The notes under the pieces were generated by a model, which was not told where the DNA came from, searched no databases, and saw nothing but the letters and a program-made list of their open reading frames with translations. Positions 11,801 to 26,800 of a stretch of DNA of 64,000 bases are shown here, piece by piece; the first letter of the stretch is position 1; each line of letters opens with the position of its first letter. The stretch comes from Azophilus sp965247035 (GTDB lineage: Bacteria; Pseudomonadota; Gammaproteobacteria; Pseudomonadales; Azotimanducaceae): positions 124,001-188,000 of the forward strand of contig CBDFGJ010000001.1 in NCBI GenBank assembly GCA_965247035.1, written 5' to 3'. The position numbers and the translations under genes were made by a program.

Positions 11801-14800
11801 GACGACACGCTGGTGGGTTATGGCATTGCCGTGCTGACAGCCGCCGATAATCCGGACAATACCCTTGGCCCGACCGCGGATACCAGTGCGATTCGAATTG
11901 ATGTGCTCGCACCGATTATCACCCTGAATGGTGATGCGGCTATCACGCTGACAGTGGGCGATGCCTACAATGAACAAGCCAGCGTCTCGGATACTGTGGA
12001 TGGCAGCGTCATGCTGGTCGTGGGAGGCGGTCCAGTGGATACCAGTGCCGCCAGCGTCTACAACCTTACCTACAATGCGCAGGATGCCGCCGGCAATGCC
12101 GCCACGCAAGTAACCCGCACCGTCACCGTGGCGGCCGCGCCCAACACCGCGCCGACCATCGACCCTGGCAACGAAGCGCCGGAGTATGCCGAGAACACCG
12201 ACGCGGCCACGCCAGTGGCGGCCTACGCCGCGACCGATGCCGAGAGCAACGCCGTCACCTGGTCGCACGGCGGCACGGATGCGGATCTCTTTGAGATTGA
12301 TGCCGCAAGCGGCGCATTGAGATTCAAGACTTCGCCGGACTATGAAGCACTGGCGGATGACGACGCCAACAACGATTATCAAATCACCATAACCGCCACC
12401 GACGACGGCGCGCCGCCGATGACAGACACACTGGATGTCACGGTGACGGTCACCGATGTGGATGAAGATGGCGCCATCGGCGCCATCACCGGCAACGCCC
12501 AGGTCGGTGGGGAATTGACCGCCGGCACGGTGACCGACCCGGATTCCGTCACCCGGGACAACCTGCCTGGCACGGTTGATGTTGCTGACATCACCTATCA
12601 ATGGCGACGTTCGCCGTCCGACAGCAACGACTACACCGACATCGGCGGCGCCACCGGAAGCACCTATGCGCTGATGCCAATCGATAGCGGCAAGACCATT
12701 CAAGTCATCGCCGGTTACACCGACACGCACGCCGCCCAGACCGTCACCAGCGGGCCGACCGCAACCATCGCCGAGGCGGACGCACCGGCCACGCCGAGCA
12801 TCGCCCTGGCTGTGGACACCGGCACTGGCGACGATGGCATCACCAGCAATGGCTTGGTGGATGTGGCTGGTCTGGTTGAGGGCGCCACCTGGAAACACAC
12901 CATCAAAGGCGAAACCGGCGATGCCCTTCTTGCCTCCAGCGTCACCAGTTTCACCCTGCCCGAAGGCGTGTATGCCGCTGGAGAGGTGCGGGTCGTGCAG
13001 ACCGTGTTGGGCACTGACTCCCCCCCCGCTTTCAACCTCGGCGAGATTACCGTGGACACTACTGTGCCGACCGCGAACTTTGGCACCATTGCCGCAGGTG
13101 TGATTGGCACGGCGCAGGATCACGAGATCACCTTCTCCGAAGAAGTAACCGGCGTTGACAGCACCGACTTCACCGCCACTGGCGCCACAACAGTGGATAA
13201 CGTTGCTGGCGCCGGCGGCACCTACACCATCACCTTCACACCGGGCTCCGAGACATTCACCCTGACCCTTGCCGCGGGCAGCGTGACCGACATCGCCGGC
13301 AACGCCGCGCCAACGGCGACCGCAACCGGCACCGCCACCGTTGCCCTTGCCTTTAGCGCAGGACCCGATCTCACCAGCAGCAACTCCGGTGATTACGCCA
13401 TGGAAGGCGACACCCTGACCCTGACTTTCACCGTCAATCTGGACTTGGCAAGCGACCCAAGCGTGACCATCGCCGGGCAGAGCCTCACGGCGACAGCCCC
13501 TGACAGTGACAATGTGTATACCGCGGCATACACGGTGAACGCGGCGCAGGTTATGGATATGGATGGCGCGTTGGCAATGTATGCCACTGCCGAAATGGCC
13601 GCCGATGGTAATCCCGGCAATACGCTTGCTCCCACTACTGCAGAAAGCGCGATTCGAATTGATGTAACCGCACCGAGCATCACCCTGACTGGTGGCGACG
13701 CGCCTATCCTTCTGACTGTGGGCGGGACGTACACAGAGCAGGGTGCCACCGCCATGGATAATGTGGATGCCAGTGTCCCCACGCCCATCCCGAGTGGCGC
13801 AGTGGACACCACCACCCCCAGCGACTACACCATCACCTACACCGCCACCGACCGCGCCGGCAATGTCGCCACGCGGACCCGCACCGTCACCGTGAGCGAG
13901 CCGGCACCGTCCACGGATGCGACCTTGTCAACTCTGACGATTTCGCAAGGCACCCTGAATCCGACCTTCGCGTCTGGCACCGACGCTTACACCGTCAGCG
14001 TGGGCAATGGGGTGGCAAGCGTTACGGTAACGCCGACCACGACTGACGACAACGCAACGGTGACCGTGAACACCGCGGCGGTTACCAGCGGCCAAGCCTC
14101 CGAAGCGATTGCCCTGACGGTTGGTGCAAACAACATCATCACCATTGAGGTCACCGCCGAGGATAGCAGCGCCCAAACCTACATCGTCACCGTGACCCGC
14201 GCCGCCAACACCGCGCCGGCAATCACCAGAACCGCGGGCGATGAGACGGTGAGCTATGACGAGAACGGCGCCGGACCGGTGGCGGACTACGCCGCGACCG
14301 ATGCCGATGGCGCGGATACCGACATCACCTGGTCACTCAGCGGAACGGATGCGGGTTCGTTTGCGATTGATGCCGACGGCGCATTGACCTTCAAGACACC
14401 GCCGGATTTTGAAGCCCCGGCGGATGTCGCTGGCTCCGATAGCGCTGTCGTCGCCAGCGACAATAAGTATCAAATCACCATCACCGCCACCGATAACGGC
14501 ACGCCGCCGATGACAGACACGCTGGATGTCACGGTAACCGTTACCAATGTGGATGAACCCGGCGCCATCAGCGACATCACCGGCGACGCACAAGTCGGCG
14601 CGACCCTGACTGCCGGCGCCGCGATAACCGACGAGGATGGCTCGATTGTTTTCGACGGCTATCAATGGCAAAGCGCGCCGGCCGCCGCCGCCGCCGGCTC
14701 CGCCGACTGGGCCGACATCAGCGGCGAAACCAGCGAGACCTACACGGTGGCGGTCGATATCGACAGGATTATTCGAGTGGTCGTTACTTACACCGACGGC

Positions 14801-17800
14801 GAAGGTAGCGGTAAACAAGCCACCAGCAACCCGACCGAAGCCGTGATTGCCGCGCCCAGAGGGTTGACTGCGGTGACCCTAACGGATAACAACAACAACG
14901 ATGTCCCGTTGACTATGGCATTCGGCCCCGACGTAGACGTATATACGGCGATTGCGCTGCGCGATGCGACCGAGGTCACGATCGCGCTGTCCCTTATCGA
15001 AGGGTTTGTTGCGGCTCAAGACAACCTCGATGGCATATATCAATTCACAGGCAACCCGCCAAGTATTCGAATTGATCTTGTAGTTAGCCAAACGGACGGC
15101 AGCGCGTCTGAACGCTACGTCTTCGTTATCCTCCGCACCCCGCCGCCACCGACCATCGCCCTGGATATGGACACCGGCACTAATGCCAGCGATGGCATCA
15201 CCAGCAATGGCTTGGTGAATGTGATGCTGGCGATCGGTTTTGATTCCAGCAGCGACGCTTGGCATTACTCCACCGATGGCGGTGACCCCGGCACCGTCGG
15301 CACCAACCCCGGCACCGGCACCGCCGCCAGTTTCACATTGAATACAGACGGCGACCATCAATTACGCGTCCGCCAGACCCGCCAGACCAGTGATGGTGAT
15401 GCCGTGTCTGCTGTCGCCTCTTTGGCAGTAACGCTGGACACCACCGCACCGACGGTGGACTTCCGCGTAGACGATGTGGAGCCCGGTGTGGTTGACGTCT
15501 TGCAGAACCACAACATCGCCTTCTCCGAGGCGGTAACCGATTTGGCGACAGATGGTATTTCCGGTTCCACGGGCGCCGCAGTGGCGCTCGTGAGCGGTAG
15601 CGGTAGTGATTACATCATCTCCATCACTCCGAGCGGCACAAGCTACACCTTGATCCTTACCGCCAACGCAGTAACCGACCTCGCCGGCAACCCCAATGCC
15701 GAGGCGAGGGTATCCGTAGACGGCAAAGTAAACCGACTGCCGGTTGCCAACGCCGGACCCAATCAACTTGATGCGGTTACCGACATGCAAGTAACTCTGG
15801 ACGGTTCCGGCAGCACCGACGACGATAGCGGTAATGATCTGACATACTCCTGGGTGCATACCTCGACCAATGGCAACCCGCCGGCCATTCCTGTGGAGAT
15901 TACCGAGGACGGCGCCGCTGAAGACGACACCGACACCCCGGGCGCGGCCTTCACGCCCACGGCGGAGGGGACTTATACCTTCACCCTGACCGTCACCGAT
16001 AAATTCGCTGCTCGACCGGCAAGCGACACCGACGAGGTGGAGATCACCGTGCAGGATGCCCCTGCCCTTGACTTTGCCGAGGGACCCGCGCTCACGACCA
16101 GCAACGCTGGTGATTACGCCATAGAAGGCGACACTCTGGAACTGACCTTCACGGTCAATCAGGCATTGGCAAGCACTTCGGAGGTGACCGTGACCATCGC
16201 CAGGCAGAGCGCCACGGTGGAAAGCACTGGCAATGTGTATACCGCGACCTACACAGTTGCCGAGACGGATGCTGGGGTGACTGACGGCGAGTTGGTGGGT
16301 TATGACATTGGCGAACTGGTGGCCGCCGATGACAATGTCGCCGCCCTTGACCCGCCAAGCACCGAAACCGCAATTCAATTTGCCTTTAGGCCGCCGACCG
16401 CCGCTTTCGCGCCAGACCCATTGGAAGATCTGGTTGCGGGTGAGGCAGCGAGCGTCACACTCACCATAACGGATGGGACAGTCGGAGGCGTCTCGGAAAC
16501 TCCGCTGGCAGGTGATTTTTCGGCGACCAATGCCACCTTGGGGGTAATTTCAGGTGCGTCTGGTGTTTATCAGGTTGCCTTCACGCCGACCGCGGCCGGC
16601 ACGGTGGTGACTATCACTTTCAATGGCAATGGCACGGCAACCGATGCGGCTGGCAATGTCATCGTCGAGGTTAGCGTCTCCGGCACTGCGGCAGCGGCAA
16701 CGGTAGAGGACACCACCGCGCCGGTGATCATCTTCAACCGGTTTGAGCACTCTGGCGGTTTAGTGGTTGAAGTAGCGGGTGAGGACATCACCTACCTGAA
16801 CGCAGGCGACACCCTTACCGTGTTTGTGCAGTCAGACGAAGAACTGACCGCTGCTTCTCTCGTAGGTGGCGTCAGTTTCAAGTTGGGCGATACTACCGAA
16901 GCCGCACAAAACCTGAGCACAACCACCACCGCCAACCAGTATTCTGCGGTCTATACTGTTAAGGCAACGGATAATGCCGACGCGGTAGCCTTGGTTATTG
17001 ATGGCGCCGCGGATGCCGAGGGCAATAGCGTCGTCAACCTTGAGATACCCGTTGATAATGTGCAGATTGACACCACCGCGCCGACCATCGCCCTGGTCGG
17101 CGGTCCAGTTACCCTTGACCACAGTAGCAATATAGAAGACTACACTGATGCCAGCGTGAGTGGAGTGGATGCGGATGCTGGCGAGTTGCTGGCGACGGTC
17201 ATTACCAACTCTGGCGATACGGTACTGACGGAGGTGGACACCACCGCGGCAGGCGACTACACCTACACCTACACCGCCACCGACCGCGCCGGCAATGACT
17301 CCGACCCGGTAACCCGCACCGTCACCGTGGAGGCTGCCTCGCCAACGCTAACCGCCGAAAGACAGACCGACAATTCCATTCGATTAGCGTGGAGTAACAT
17401 ACCTACTGACTATCGCTATCAGTTCACGCTAAAGGAATCAGGTGTCACATCTGCTCGTATCTTCGAGTTAGCACCTAATGCCAATAACTTTGTCATTATT
17501 CATACAACGATGGCATTTTTTGAGAGATTAAATGCTGCAGAAGAGATTGGCATAAACAGCAGAACTTCTGCTGCCACTCCTGTGTTAGGTCCTATAACAT
17601 TTACAGCAGTACCTCCACTCAACCCAACTGGAACAGTTGAACCAACCATAACAGCGACAAGACTGGCTGACAATTCCATCTCATTAGAGTGGAGTAATCT
17701 GCCGACTGATAATTCTTATGAGGTTTTTATAATTAAAGATGATGTCAGTGCATACTTGCAGATTATTCCTAGGACATCCCCTTATGTTTGGGCTCCTACT

Positions 17801-20800
17801 GATTCCGGATTTGAGCAAGTAACTAATGCAGACCGAATTGCCATATCTGGCCGTGCTGATACCGGTATTTTCCCAATAGGTGGTGAAACTGTTCGAATAT
17901 CCGCACCAGTACCTGCACCGATCCAAGCCCTTGCCTTTGCCGAGGATGGGGGACCCGCGCTCACCAGCAATGGCGCGACGGTAGATGGCGTAACCTACGC
18001 CATAGACGGCAACGAGTTGATCCTGACCTTCACCGTCAATCAGGAATTGGCGGACGACCCAGCCGTTACCGTTACCATCGCCGGGCGGGATGCCACAGTG
18101 GTAAAAGGCGCTGGCAATGATTACACCGCAACCTACACGGTGGTCGCGGATGATGTTACCGACAACACGCTGGTGGGTTATAACATTGCCGAAATGGTAG
18201 CCGCCGATAATCCGGCAAATACGCTTGCCGCGATAGATGGCAGTACTGAGATTCGAATTGATGTAACCGCGCCGACCGTGACAGACTTCGGCGACATTGG
18301 CGGTATTGCTAACGCCGAGCGGATGACCGACCTCACCTTCTCCGAGCCGGTAACCGGTTTGGCAGCGGATGATTTCGACGATGGTGGTGAGTTCAGGGTG
18401 AGTGCCGTTACCCCGTCCAGCGGCTTCAACACCGTCTATACCATCACCTTCACCACGGGAGACGCAACCTACGACCTGATCCTTAACGCCAACGCAGTAA
18501 CCGACCGGGCAGGTAACGCCTCGGCAAGGATGACGGAAGCGGGCACGGCAAACTATCCGCCGACTGCCGATGCCGGAGACGATGCTGATGCAGATGCCGA
18601 CATGCCCGTGACTCTGGACGGCACCGGCAGCGACGATGGCGATGGTCACACGTTGACATACGCATGGGAACATACCTCAACCGATGGCGGCGCGCCCGAC
18701 CCGGCAATCACCTTGACCGAGGACGGCACCGCTGCTGACGACCCCGCCACCCCGACCGCGGTCTTCACGCCCACGGCGGCCGGGGCTTATACCTTCACCT
18801 TGACCGTTGCCGATGATTTCGACCCCCCGGCAAGCGACAGCGACACGGTAGTCATCACCGTGACCGAACCGGCCGACACCACCCCTCCGACGGTGACCCT
18901 CGGCACCATTGACGAAGGCGTGATTGGCACACCACAGCAATACACCATCACCTTCTCCGAGCCGGTGAGCGGTTTGGATGTGGATGATTTCGGCGGTTCC
19001 GAAGATGTTACGGTGAATAGTGTGACCCCGGCCAGCGGCCCCAGCACCACCTACACCATCAGCATCACCCCGATCGCGATAGCCTTCGACCTGCTTCTTG
19101 CCGCCGACAGCGTGATGGACACCGCGACCGCCCCGAACACGGGTCCCGAGAACGCGGCGAGCGCGAGCGGCACCGCCACCGTCGTCCTTGCCTTTGCCGC
19201 AGGCGGTTCGCCCGCGCTGGCTACCAACAACACCGACGCACAACGCGCCAAAGAAGGCGACATCCTGACCCTGGCCTTCACCGTCAATCAGGCATTGGCA
19301 AGCGCCCCGGTCGTTACCATCGCCGGGCGGAGCATCACGGCGACAAAAGGCAGTGGCAATGATTACACCGCGACCTACACGGTGGCCACGTCAGAGGTTA
19401 CTGACGGCGCGCTGGTGAGTTATAGCACTGGCACGCTGACAGCCGCCGGACCCGCCGGCAATACCGCAGAGGTGAATGGCGAGAGTGCGATTCGAATTGA
19501 TTTGACCGCGCCAACCATCACCCTGACTGGTGGCGACGCGCCTATCCTTCTGACTGTGGGCGGGACGTACACAGAGCAGGGCGCCACCGCCACGGATAAT
19601 GTGGATGCCAGTGTCCCCACGCCCACCCCGAGTGGCGCAGTGGACACCAACACCCCCAGCGACTACACGATCACCTACACCGCCACCGACCGCGCCGGCA
19701 ATGTCGCCACGCGGACCCGCACCGTCACCGTGGAAGCGCGCGCCAACACCGCGCCGAGAATCACGGCTGGCAATGCTGCACCGAATTATGCCGAGAACGC
19801 CGGCGAAGCAGTGGAGACCTACGCCGCGACTGCGACTGGTAGCAGGACGATTGCCGGTTACGCCCTCGGCGGACCCGATGCGACTGCCTTCTCCATCACT
19901 AACGCTGGCGTCTTGACCTTCAAGACCCCGCCGAACTTTGAGTCGCCGACCGATGCCGGCACCGACAACGATTATGAAATCACCATCACCGCCACCGATG
20001 ACGCGAGCGAGACCAGCGACGCAGTTGCGGTAACGGTGAGGGTTGCCAATGCGGAAGATGCCGGAAGCGTCAACGCCATCAGCGGCACCGCGCAGGTCGG
20101 CGAGACCCTGACTGCCGGCGACACGGTAACCGACGAGGATGGCGCGATTGCCATCACCGGCCATCAATGGCAACGCGGGAACGCGGTGGGTGAAGGCAAT
20201 ACCGACATAGATAGTGCTGACCAACCTACCTACGATGTGGTGGTTGCCGATCTCGGAGCCACCCTGCGCGTGGTGGTCTCTTATACCGATGGTTTTGGCG
20301 GCAACACCGACACCGCCACCAGCGAATCGACCGAAGTGGTTATGCCCGCACCGGCGCCGGGCGATTTTGAACTTACCGCAGGAGAGATCACTGCCACATC
20401 TATTACGATTACATGGGAGGCAGTAGAGGGTGCCAATAGATACACTTTGTTTAGAGATAATACGTCGCTAGCAAATTTTGGTGGTCCAGCATCCTCCTAC
20501 ACCCACACTGATAATGACCTGACTCCCGAAACACCCTACACTTATCGCGTCGACGCAAGTCACCGAGAAACTAGGCGGCCTTTCCTACTTACTCCAATAG
20601 GCTCTGCTAATTTGGTTGTATCAACACAGTCAATCCCGAGCCCCCCAATCACCGGTCTGGTCGTCGATGTGCTGACGACGCCCGGCATGACCACTCTGTC
20701 TTGGGATGCCTACGAGTATCTTGACGGTGACGGGGCAATGCAGACCTACAACGGGGCATACGTCATTGAAAGTGCCAGCAACGCAAACGAGGATCCGGGG

Positions 20801-23800
20801 ACCGATCCCTCGTTATTTGTTTTTGCCGATGATGAAACCACTGCCGCTGGCGCCGCTACCTATACCTGGGATGCCAACATTACGACTAAAGTCTATAGAG
20901 TCAGAATTGACGACCCGACTGACGATACTGGCGCCACCAAAATATACAGCACCCTCCTGCCGGGCGCCCAGTTGTTTAAGGCAACCAATCGCGATAGCAC
21001 GGAGCCGGCGAATGAGGTTCTTACCTACGATGTGGATGCAACGGGTGGCACCATAGACTTCCAATACATCCCGCCTGGTGGTGCCGCCAACGTCCCGGCT
21101 TCCCATGTTGCCGCGCCCGGTGTCTTGACCTCATTGGCGAGCACCGCCACCGCCAACAGCGGCACGGTGAGGGTGCGCTCAACGGACCGACTATACCGAC
21201 AACATCCGACCGATCAGAAAAGGACGACACCCTACCTATGTCGCCTGGACGGCGATATAAACGACGGGACTATAGTGCGTGAAGTCATCTACACCCCGCC
21301 TGCTAGCGCGGCCGGCGGCACCGAAGACACCTTTACGGTGCGGGTGCAGAAGCTCTTTATTCAACTCAGGCCGGAAACCAGAAAAATCACCCCGCAAGGT
21401 CAGGCAATTGACGTGAACTGTTACGCCGACGGCGCGCCGGAGACGAAAACCATCACCCTCCAGTTGCTGCAGGCGGCACCGACTGCCGAAGCGGGAGACC
21501 CACAAACCGTAGTTGCCGGCATGGAAGTGACCCTGGACGGCTCCCGCAGCAGCGACACCGATGGCACTATCGCGAGTTATGCTTGGACGCATACCATGAC
21601 CGATGATGCCGCGACCACGCCTGAAACGGCAATCACCTTGACCGGTGGCGACACCGTCGCCCCGACCTTCACCGCACCGGATGCCGCTACGACGCTGGTC
21701 TTCAGCCTGACCGTCACCGATGATGACGGCGCCAGCAGCGCCGCCGACACGGTAGTCATCACCGTAACCGGGGCGGACGTGACCCTGCCGGCGACACCGA
21801 CCATTGCCCTGGCGACGGACACCGGTGCCGATAGCGATGGCGTCACCAATAATGGCTTGGTCAATGTGACTGGTCTGGTCACTGGCGCCACCTGGAAACA
21901 CATCATCAACGGCACACCCAGCGCAGACTTTGATTCCGCCGCCACCACCACCTTCACCCTGCTCGAAAACGTGTATGCCAGTGAAGATGTGCAGGTCGTG
22001 CAGACCGTGAACGGTGTGGACTCCGCGGCCGCCACCTTTGCCATGCAGATTACCGTGGACACCACCGCGCCGACCGTGGCGACCTTTGACATCATTGACG
22101 TCCAAGGCACGGTTGGCACGTCGCAGACGCACCCCATCACCTTCTCCGAAGCGGTAACTGGTTTGGAAGCGGCTGATTTCACCGTTTCCAGCCTCATTGC
22201 GCCGCCCGATGGTGACATCGAGGTGGATAGTGTGACCGACTCCGGCGACCAGACCACCTACACCATTACCTTCACCCCGGCCGTGCCCACGGTAGCCTTC
22301 AGCCTGACCCTTCCCATAAACAGCGTGGCCGACATCGCCGGCAACCCCGGTCCCGCCGAGGTAGCGACCATAACTGGCGCCGCCGCCGCAGCCGCGTCCA
22401 CGGATGCGACTCTGTCAACTCTGACGATTTCGGACGGCGCCTTGTCGCCCGCCTTCGTGTCTACTACCGGTGCTTACACCGCCAGCGTGGGCAATGAGGT
22501 GGCAAGCGTTACGGTAACGCCGACCACGACTGACGACAGCGCAACCGTGACTGTGGGCGGCAATACGGTTGTCAGCGGCGAAGTCTCCGAAGCGATTCCC
22601 CTGGCCCCGGGTGCCGCCACCGACATCACCATCATCGTCACCGCCGAGGACACCACTAGCACCCAAACCTACACCGTCGTCGTGACCCGCGCCGCCAACA
22701 CCGCGCCGGTGATAGACACTGCGGATGCGGCGGTGAATTATGCCGAGAACACTCCTATCGCGACCGCGGTGGCGACCTACACCGCGACCGATGCCGAGAG
22801 CGACACCATCACCTGGTCAGTCGGTGGCGGCACGGATGCGGCATTGTTTGCGATTGATGCGGATGGCGTATTGACTTTCAAGGCTTCGCCGAACTTTGAA
22901 GTACCGACCGATGACGATGGCGGCAACGATTATGAAATCACCATCACCGCCACCGATGACGGCGCGCCGAGCGCGCCGAGCGACGCGCTGGCGGTAACGG
23001 TGAGGGTTACCAATGTGGATGAGGCGGGTGCCATCAGCGACATCAGCGGCACCGCGCAGGTCGGCGAGGAATTGACCGCCGGCACGGTAACCGACGCGGA
23101 TTCGCCGGCTGATGTGGATGTTGGCACCATCACCTATCAATGGCAAGGTTCGCCGTCCGACAGCAGCGACTACACCAACATCATCGGTGCTGACCAAGGC
23201 GCCTACACGCCGGATGTTGATGATGTCGGCAGGACCATTCAAGTCATCGCCACTTACACCGATGGTCATGGTAGCGGTAAAGAAGCCACCAGCAACCCGA
23301 CCGAGGCCGTGCAGGCCGCGACCCCGACCATACCGACTGTGGTGCCACCAGCAACGCCGATAGTATTTGCCGAGAATGATACGGCAACAGTGCACCCCTT
23401 CAGCGCGACCGCAACTGGCAGCAGGACGATTGCCAGTTTCGCCCTCGGCGGGGCCGGAGCGGATGAGAATCTCTTCGATCTTACCAGTGGCGGCGTCTTG
23501 ACCTTCAGCACCCCGCCGGACTTTGAGGCGCCGACCGATGCCAACACCGACAACGATTATGAAATCACCATCACCGCCACCGATGACGCGAGCGAGACCA
23601 GCGACGCAGTTGCGGTGACGGTGAGGGTTGCCAATGCGGAAGATGCCGGCAGCGTCAGCGCCATCACCGGCACCGCCCAGGTTGGCGAGACCCTGACTGC
23701 CGGCACCGTGGTAACCGACCAGGATAGCGCGGACACGATTGCCATCACCGGCCATCAATGGCAACGCGGGGATGCGGCGGGTGACAACAATACCGACATA

Positions 23801-26800
23801 GATGGCGCAACCGGCAATACCTACGAGGTGGTGGTTGCTGATGAAGGCAACACCCTGCGCGTGGTGGTCTCTTATACGGATGGTTTTGGCGGCAACACCG
23901 ACGAAGCCACCAGCGCATCGAGTGCAGTGGTTACGCCGGCGCCGGGCGATTTTGTAATTACCGCAGGAGAGATCACTGCCACATCTATTGCGCTTACCTG
24001 GGAGCCGGTAGAGGGCGCCAATAGGTACAGTGTGCATAGAGATGGCATGACGGTCGTAGAAAATGTTACTACAACATCCTACACTGTTATTGGCCTGGCT
24101 CCTGAAACATCCTACACTTTTCGCGTCACCGCAAGGAGCGTAACTGGCAGGCCTCCTAACCTCCAAATTACTGATAGAGGCACATCTACTTTGACTGTAT
24201 CAACACAGTCAATCCCGACCCCCTCGATCACCGGTCTGGTCGTCGATGTGGAGACTGCGCCCGGCATGACCACCCTGACCTGGGATGCCTACATGGTTGG
24301 TGACGGTGCCGGGGGAATGACAGCCTACACCGGGACATACACCATTGAGAGCGCCCTCACCCGTCAGGAGCCGCCTGGCCCGGGAGAGGAGTTCGATCCT
24401 ACGCTATTTACTTTTGCCGGTGGTGAAACCGTTGCCAATGGCGCCACTACCCATACCTGGGATGCTAACCCTGTAGTTAAAGTCTATCGAATCAGCATTG
24501 ACGACCCGGCTAACCCCGGCACCACGTTATACAGTAACCTCGTGGAAGGCGCCCAGTTGATTCGGGTAACCGACAATGACGGCAGCATAGTACCGGCGAA
24601 TCCGAAGTTTACCTACGATGTGACGGCAACAGGTGCCACCACCCTGGACTTCCAATACATCCCGCCCGGTAGCGACGACAAGAACACCCCGGCTTCCCAT
24701 GTTGCCGCGCCCGGTGTCTTGACCTCGTTGGCGAGCACCACCACCGCCGACGGCGGCAGGCTGAGGGTGCGCTCAACCGACCTTCCATACCGACCATCTG
24801 GGAGAGGCTTCCATTGTAGCTCCGTCGGTCCTAGAGCCGGCGATATAAGAGGCGGCTCTATATTGCGTGAAGTCACCTACACCCCGCCTGCCAGTGTGAA
24901 CGAGGGCGACCTCACCGACACCTTTGATGTGTCGGTGCAGAAGGTCTTTATCCAATTCAGGGCGGAAGCCCGACAGGGCGATGCCCTAGGACAGATCGTG
25001 AACTGTTACGCGGACGGCGCGCCGGAGACGCAACCCATCACCCTCCGGTTGCAGGGAGATGAGCCGACCAACCAGGTTCCGGTTGCCGAAGCGGGAGACA
25101 ATCAGGATGTGGAGACCGGCGCGAGCGTGACCCTGAACGGCTCCGGCAGTGACGACACCGATGGAACTATCGAGAGTTATGCTTGGGCGCATACCCAAAC
25201 CGATGGCGCCACGCCTGCTCCGGCAGTTAATTTGGCTGATGACGACACCGCCAGCCCGACCTTCACCGCGCCGGCTACGGCTGGGGTTTTGACCTTTGAA
25301 CTGACCGTTACCGATGATGGCGGTGCTACCGCCACCGACACGGTAACCATCACCGTGTCTGAGTCAATGGACACAACCGCGCCGGTGATCACCCTTCTGG
25401 GGGACAGCCGCTTTAAAGTTGATCAGGGCGCCACCTACACAGACCCGGGCGCCACGGCGAGTGATGACCGGGATGGCGACATCAGCGCCGGCATCGTCGT
25501 TGGCGGCGACACGGTGGATACCGACATGGTCGGCGAATACATCGTCACATATAATGTGTCCGACAGCGTCGGCAATGCCGCTAGGACTGTTGCCCGCATC
25601 GTCCGCGTCGTCGAGCCGGACACGGTTGCTCCCGTGATCACCCTTCTGGGGGACAGCCCCCTTGAGGTCGATCAGGGCGCCACCTACACCGACCCGGGGG
25701 CCACGGCGAGTGATGACCGGGATGGCGACATCAGCGCCGGCATCGTCGTTGGCGGCGACACGGTGGAGACCGACACCGCCGGCGAATACACCGTCACCTA
25801 TGATGTATCCGACGCCGCCGGCAATGCCGCCGAGCAGGTCACCCGCATCGTCCGCGTCGTCCTGCCGCCGGACACGGCTGTCCCCGTGATCACCCTTCTG
25901 GGGGACAGCCCCCTTGAGGTCGATCAGCACACCACCTACACCGACCCGGGGGCCACGGCGAGTGATGACCGGGATGGCGACATCAGCGCCCGCATCGTCG
26001 TTGGCGGCGACACGGTGGAGATCGGCACCGTCGGCGAATACACCGTCACCTATAATGTATCCGACGCCGCCGGCAATGCCGCGGAAACGGTCACCCGCAT
26101 CGTCCGCGTCATCCTGCCGCCGGACACGGTTCCCCCGGTGATTGAACTTCTGGGGGACAGCCCCCTTGAGGTCGATCAGCACACCACCTACACCGACCCG
26201 GGGGCCACGGCGAGTGATGACCGGGATGGCGACATCAGCGCCCGCATCGTCGTTGGCGGCGACACGGTGGAGATCGGCACTGTCGGCGAATACACCGTCA
26301 CCTATAATGTATCCGACGCCGCCGGCAATGCCGCCGAGCAGGTCACCCGCATCGTCCGCGTCGTCCTGCCGCCGGACACGGTTCCCCCGGTGATTGAACT
26401 TCTGGGGGACAGCCCCCTTGAGGTCGATCAGGGCGCCACCTACACCGACCCGGGGGCCACGGCGAGCGATGACCGGGATGGCGACATCAGCGCCGGCATC
26501 GTCGTTGGCGGCGACACGGTGGATGCCGACACCGCCGGCGAATACACCGTCACCTATGATGTGTCCGATGCCGCCGGCAATGCCGCGGAAACGGTCACCC
26601 GCATCGTCCGCGTCGTCGTGGTGCGCGACCTTGATGCCCTGAACCGTGCGATTCTGCCCGAAGTGGCGCGCGACATAGCTGACCAGAACGTCAGCGCCAT
26701 TGCACGGCGCCTTGAGCAGGCGCGGCTGCCCTCGAGAGCCGCCGGCAGCGCCAGCCTCGGCGGCGCCTCCAGCCTGGCGGAGATCGCCAACTCCCAGGGA

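Noticed and set aside
9989..13123. Very long antisense open frame (over 1,000 codons), and similar ones at 6056-9907, 1035-2891, 25364-27220 and 39718-42006 on the - strand
   Set aside because: They mirror the GC-rich, codon-biased repeats of the giant genes. They have low-complexity His/Gly/Val-rich products, no ribosome binding sites and no family resemblance, and they repeat with the + strand domains.
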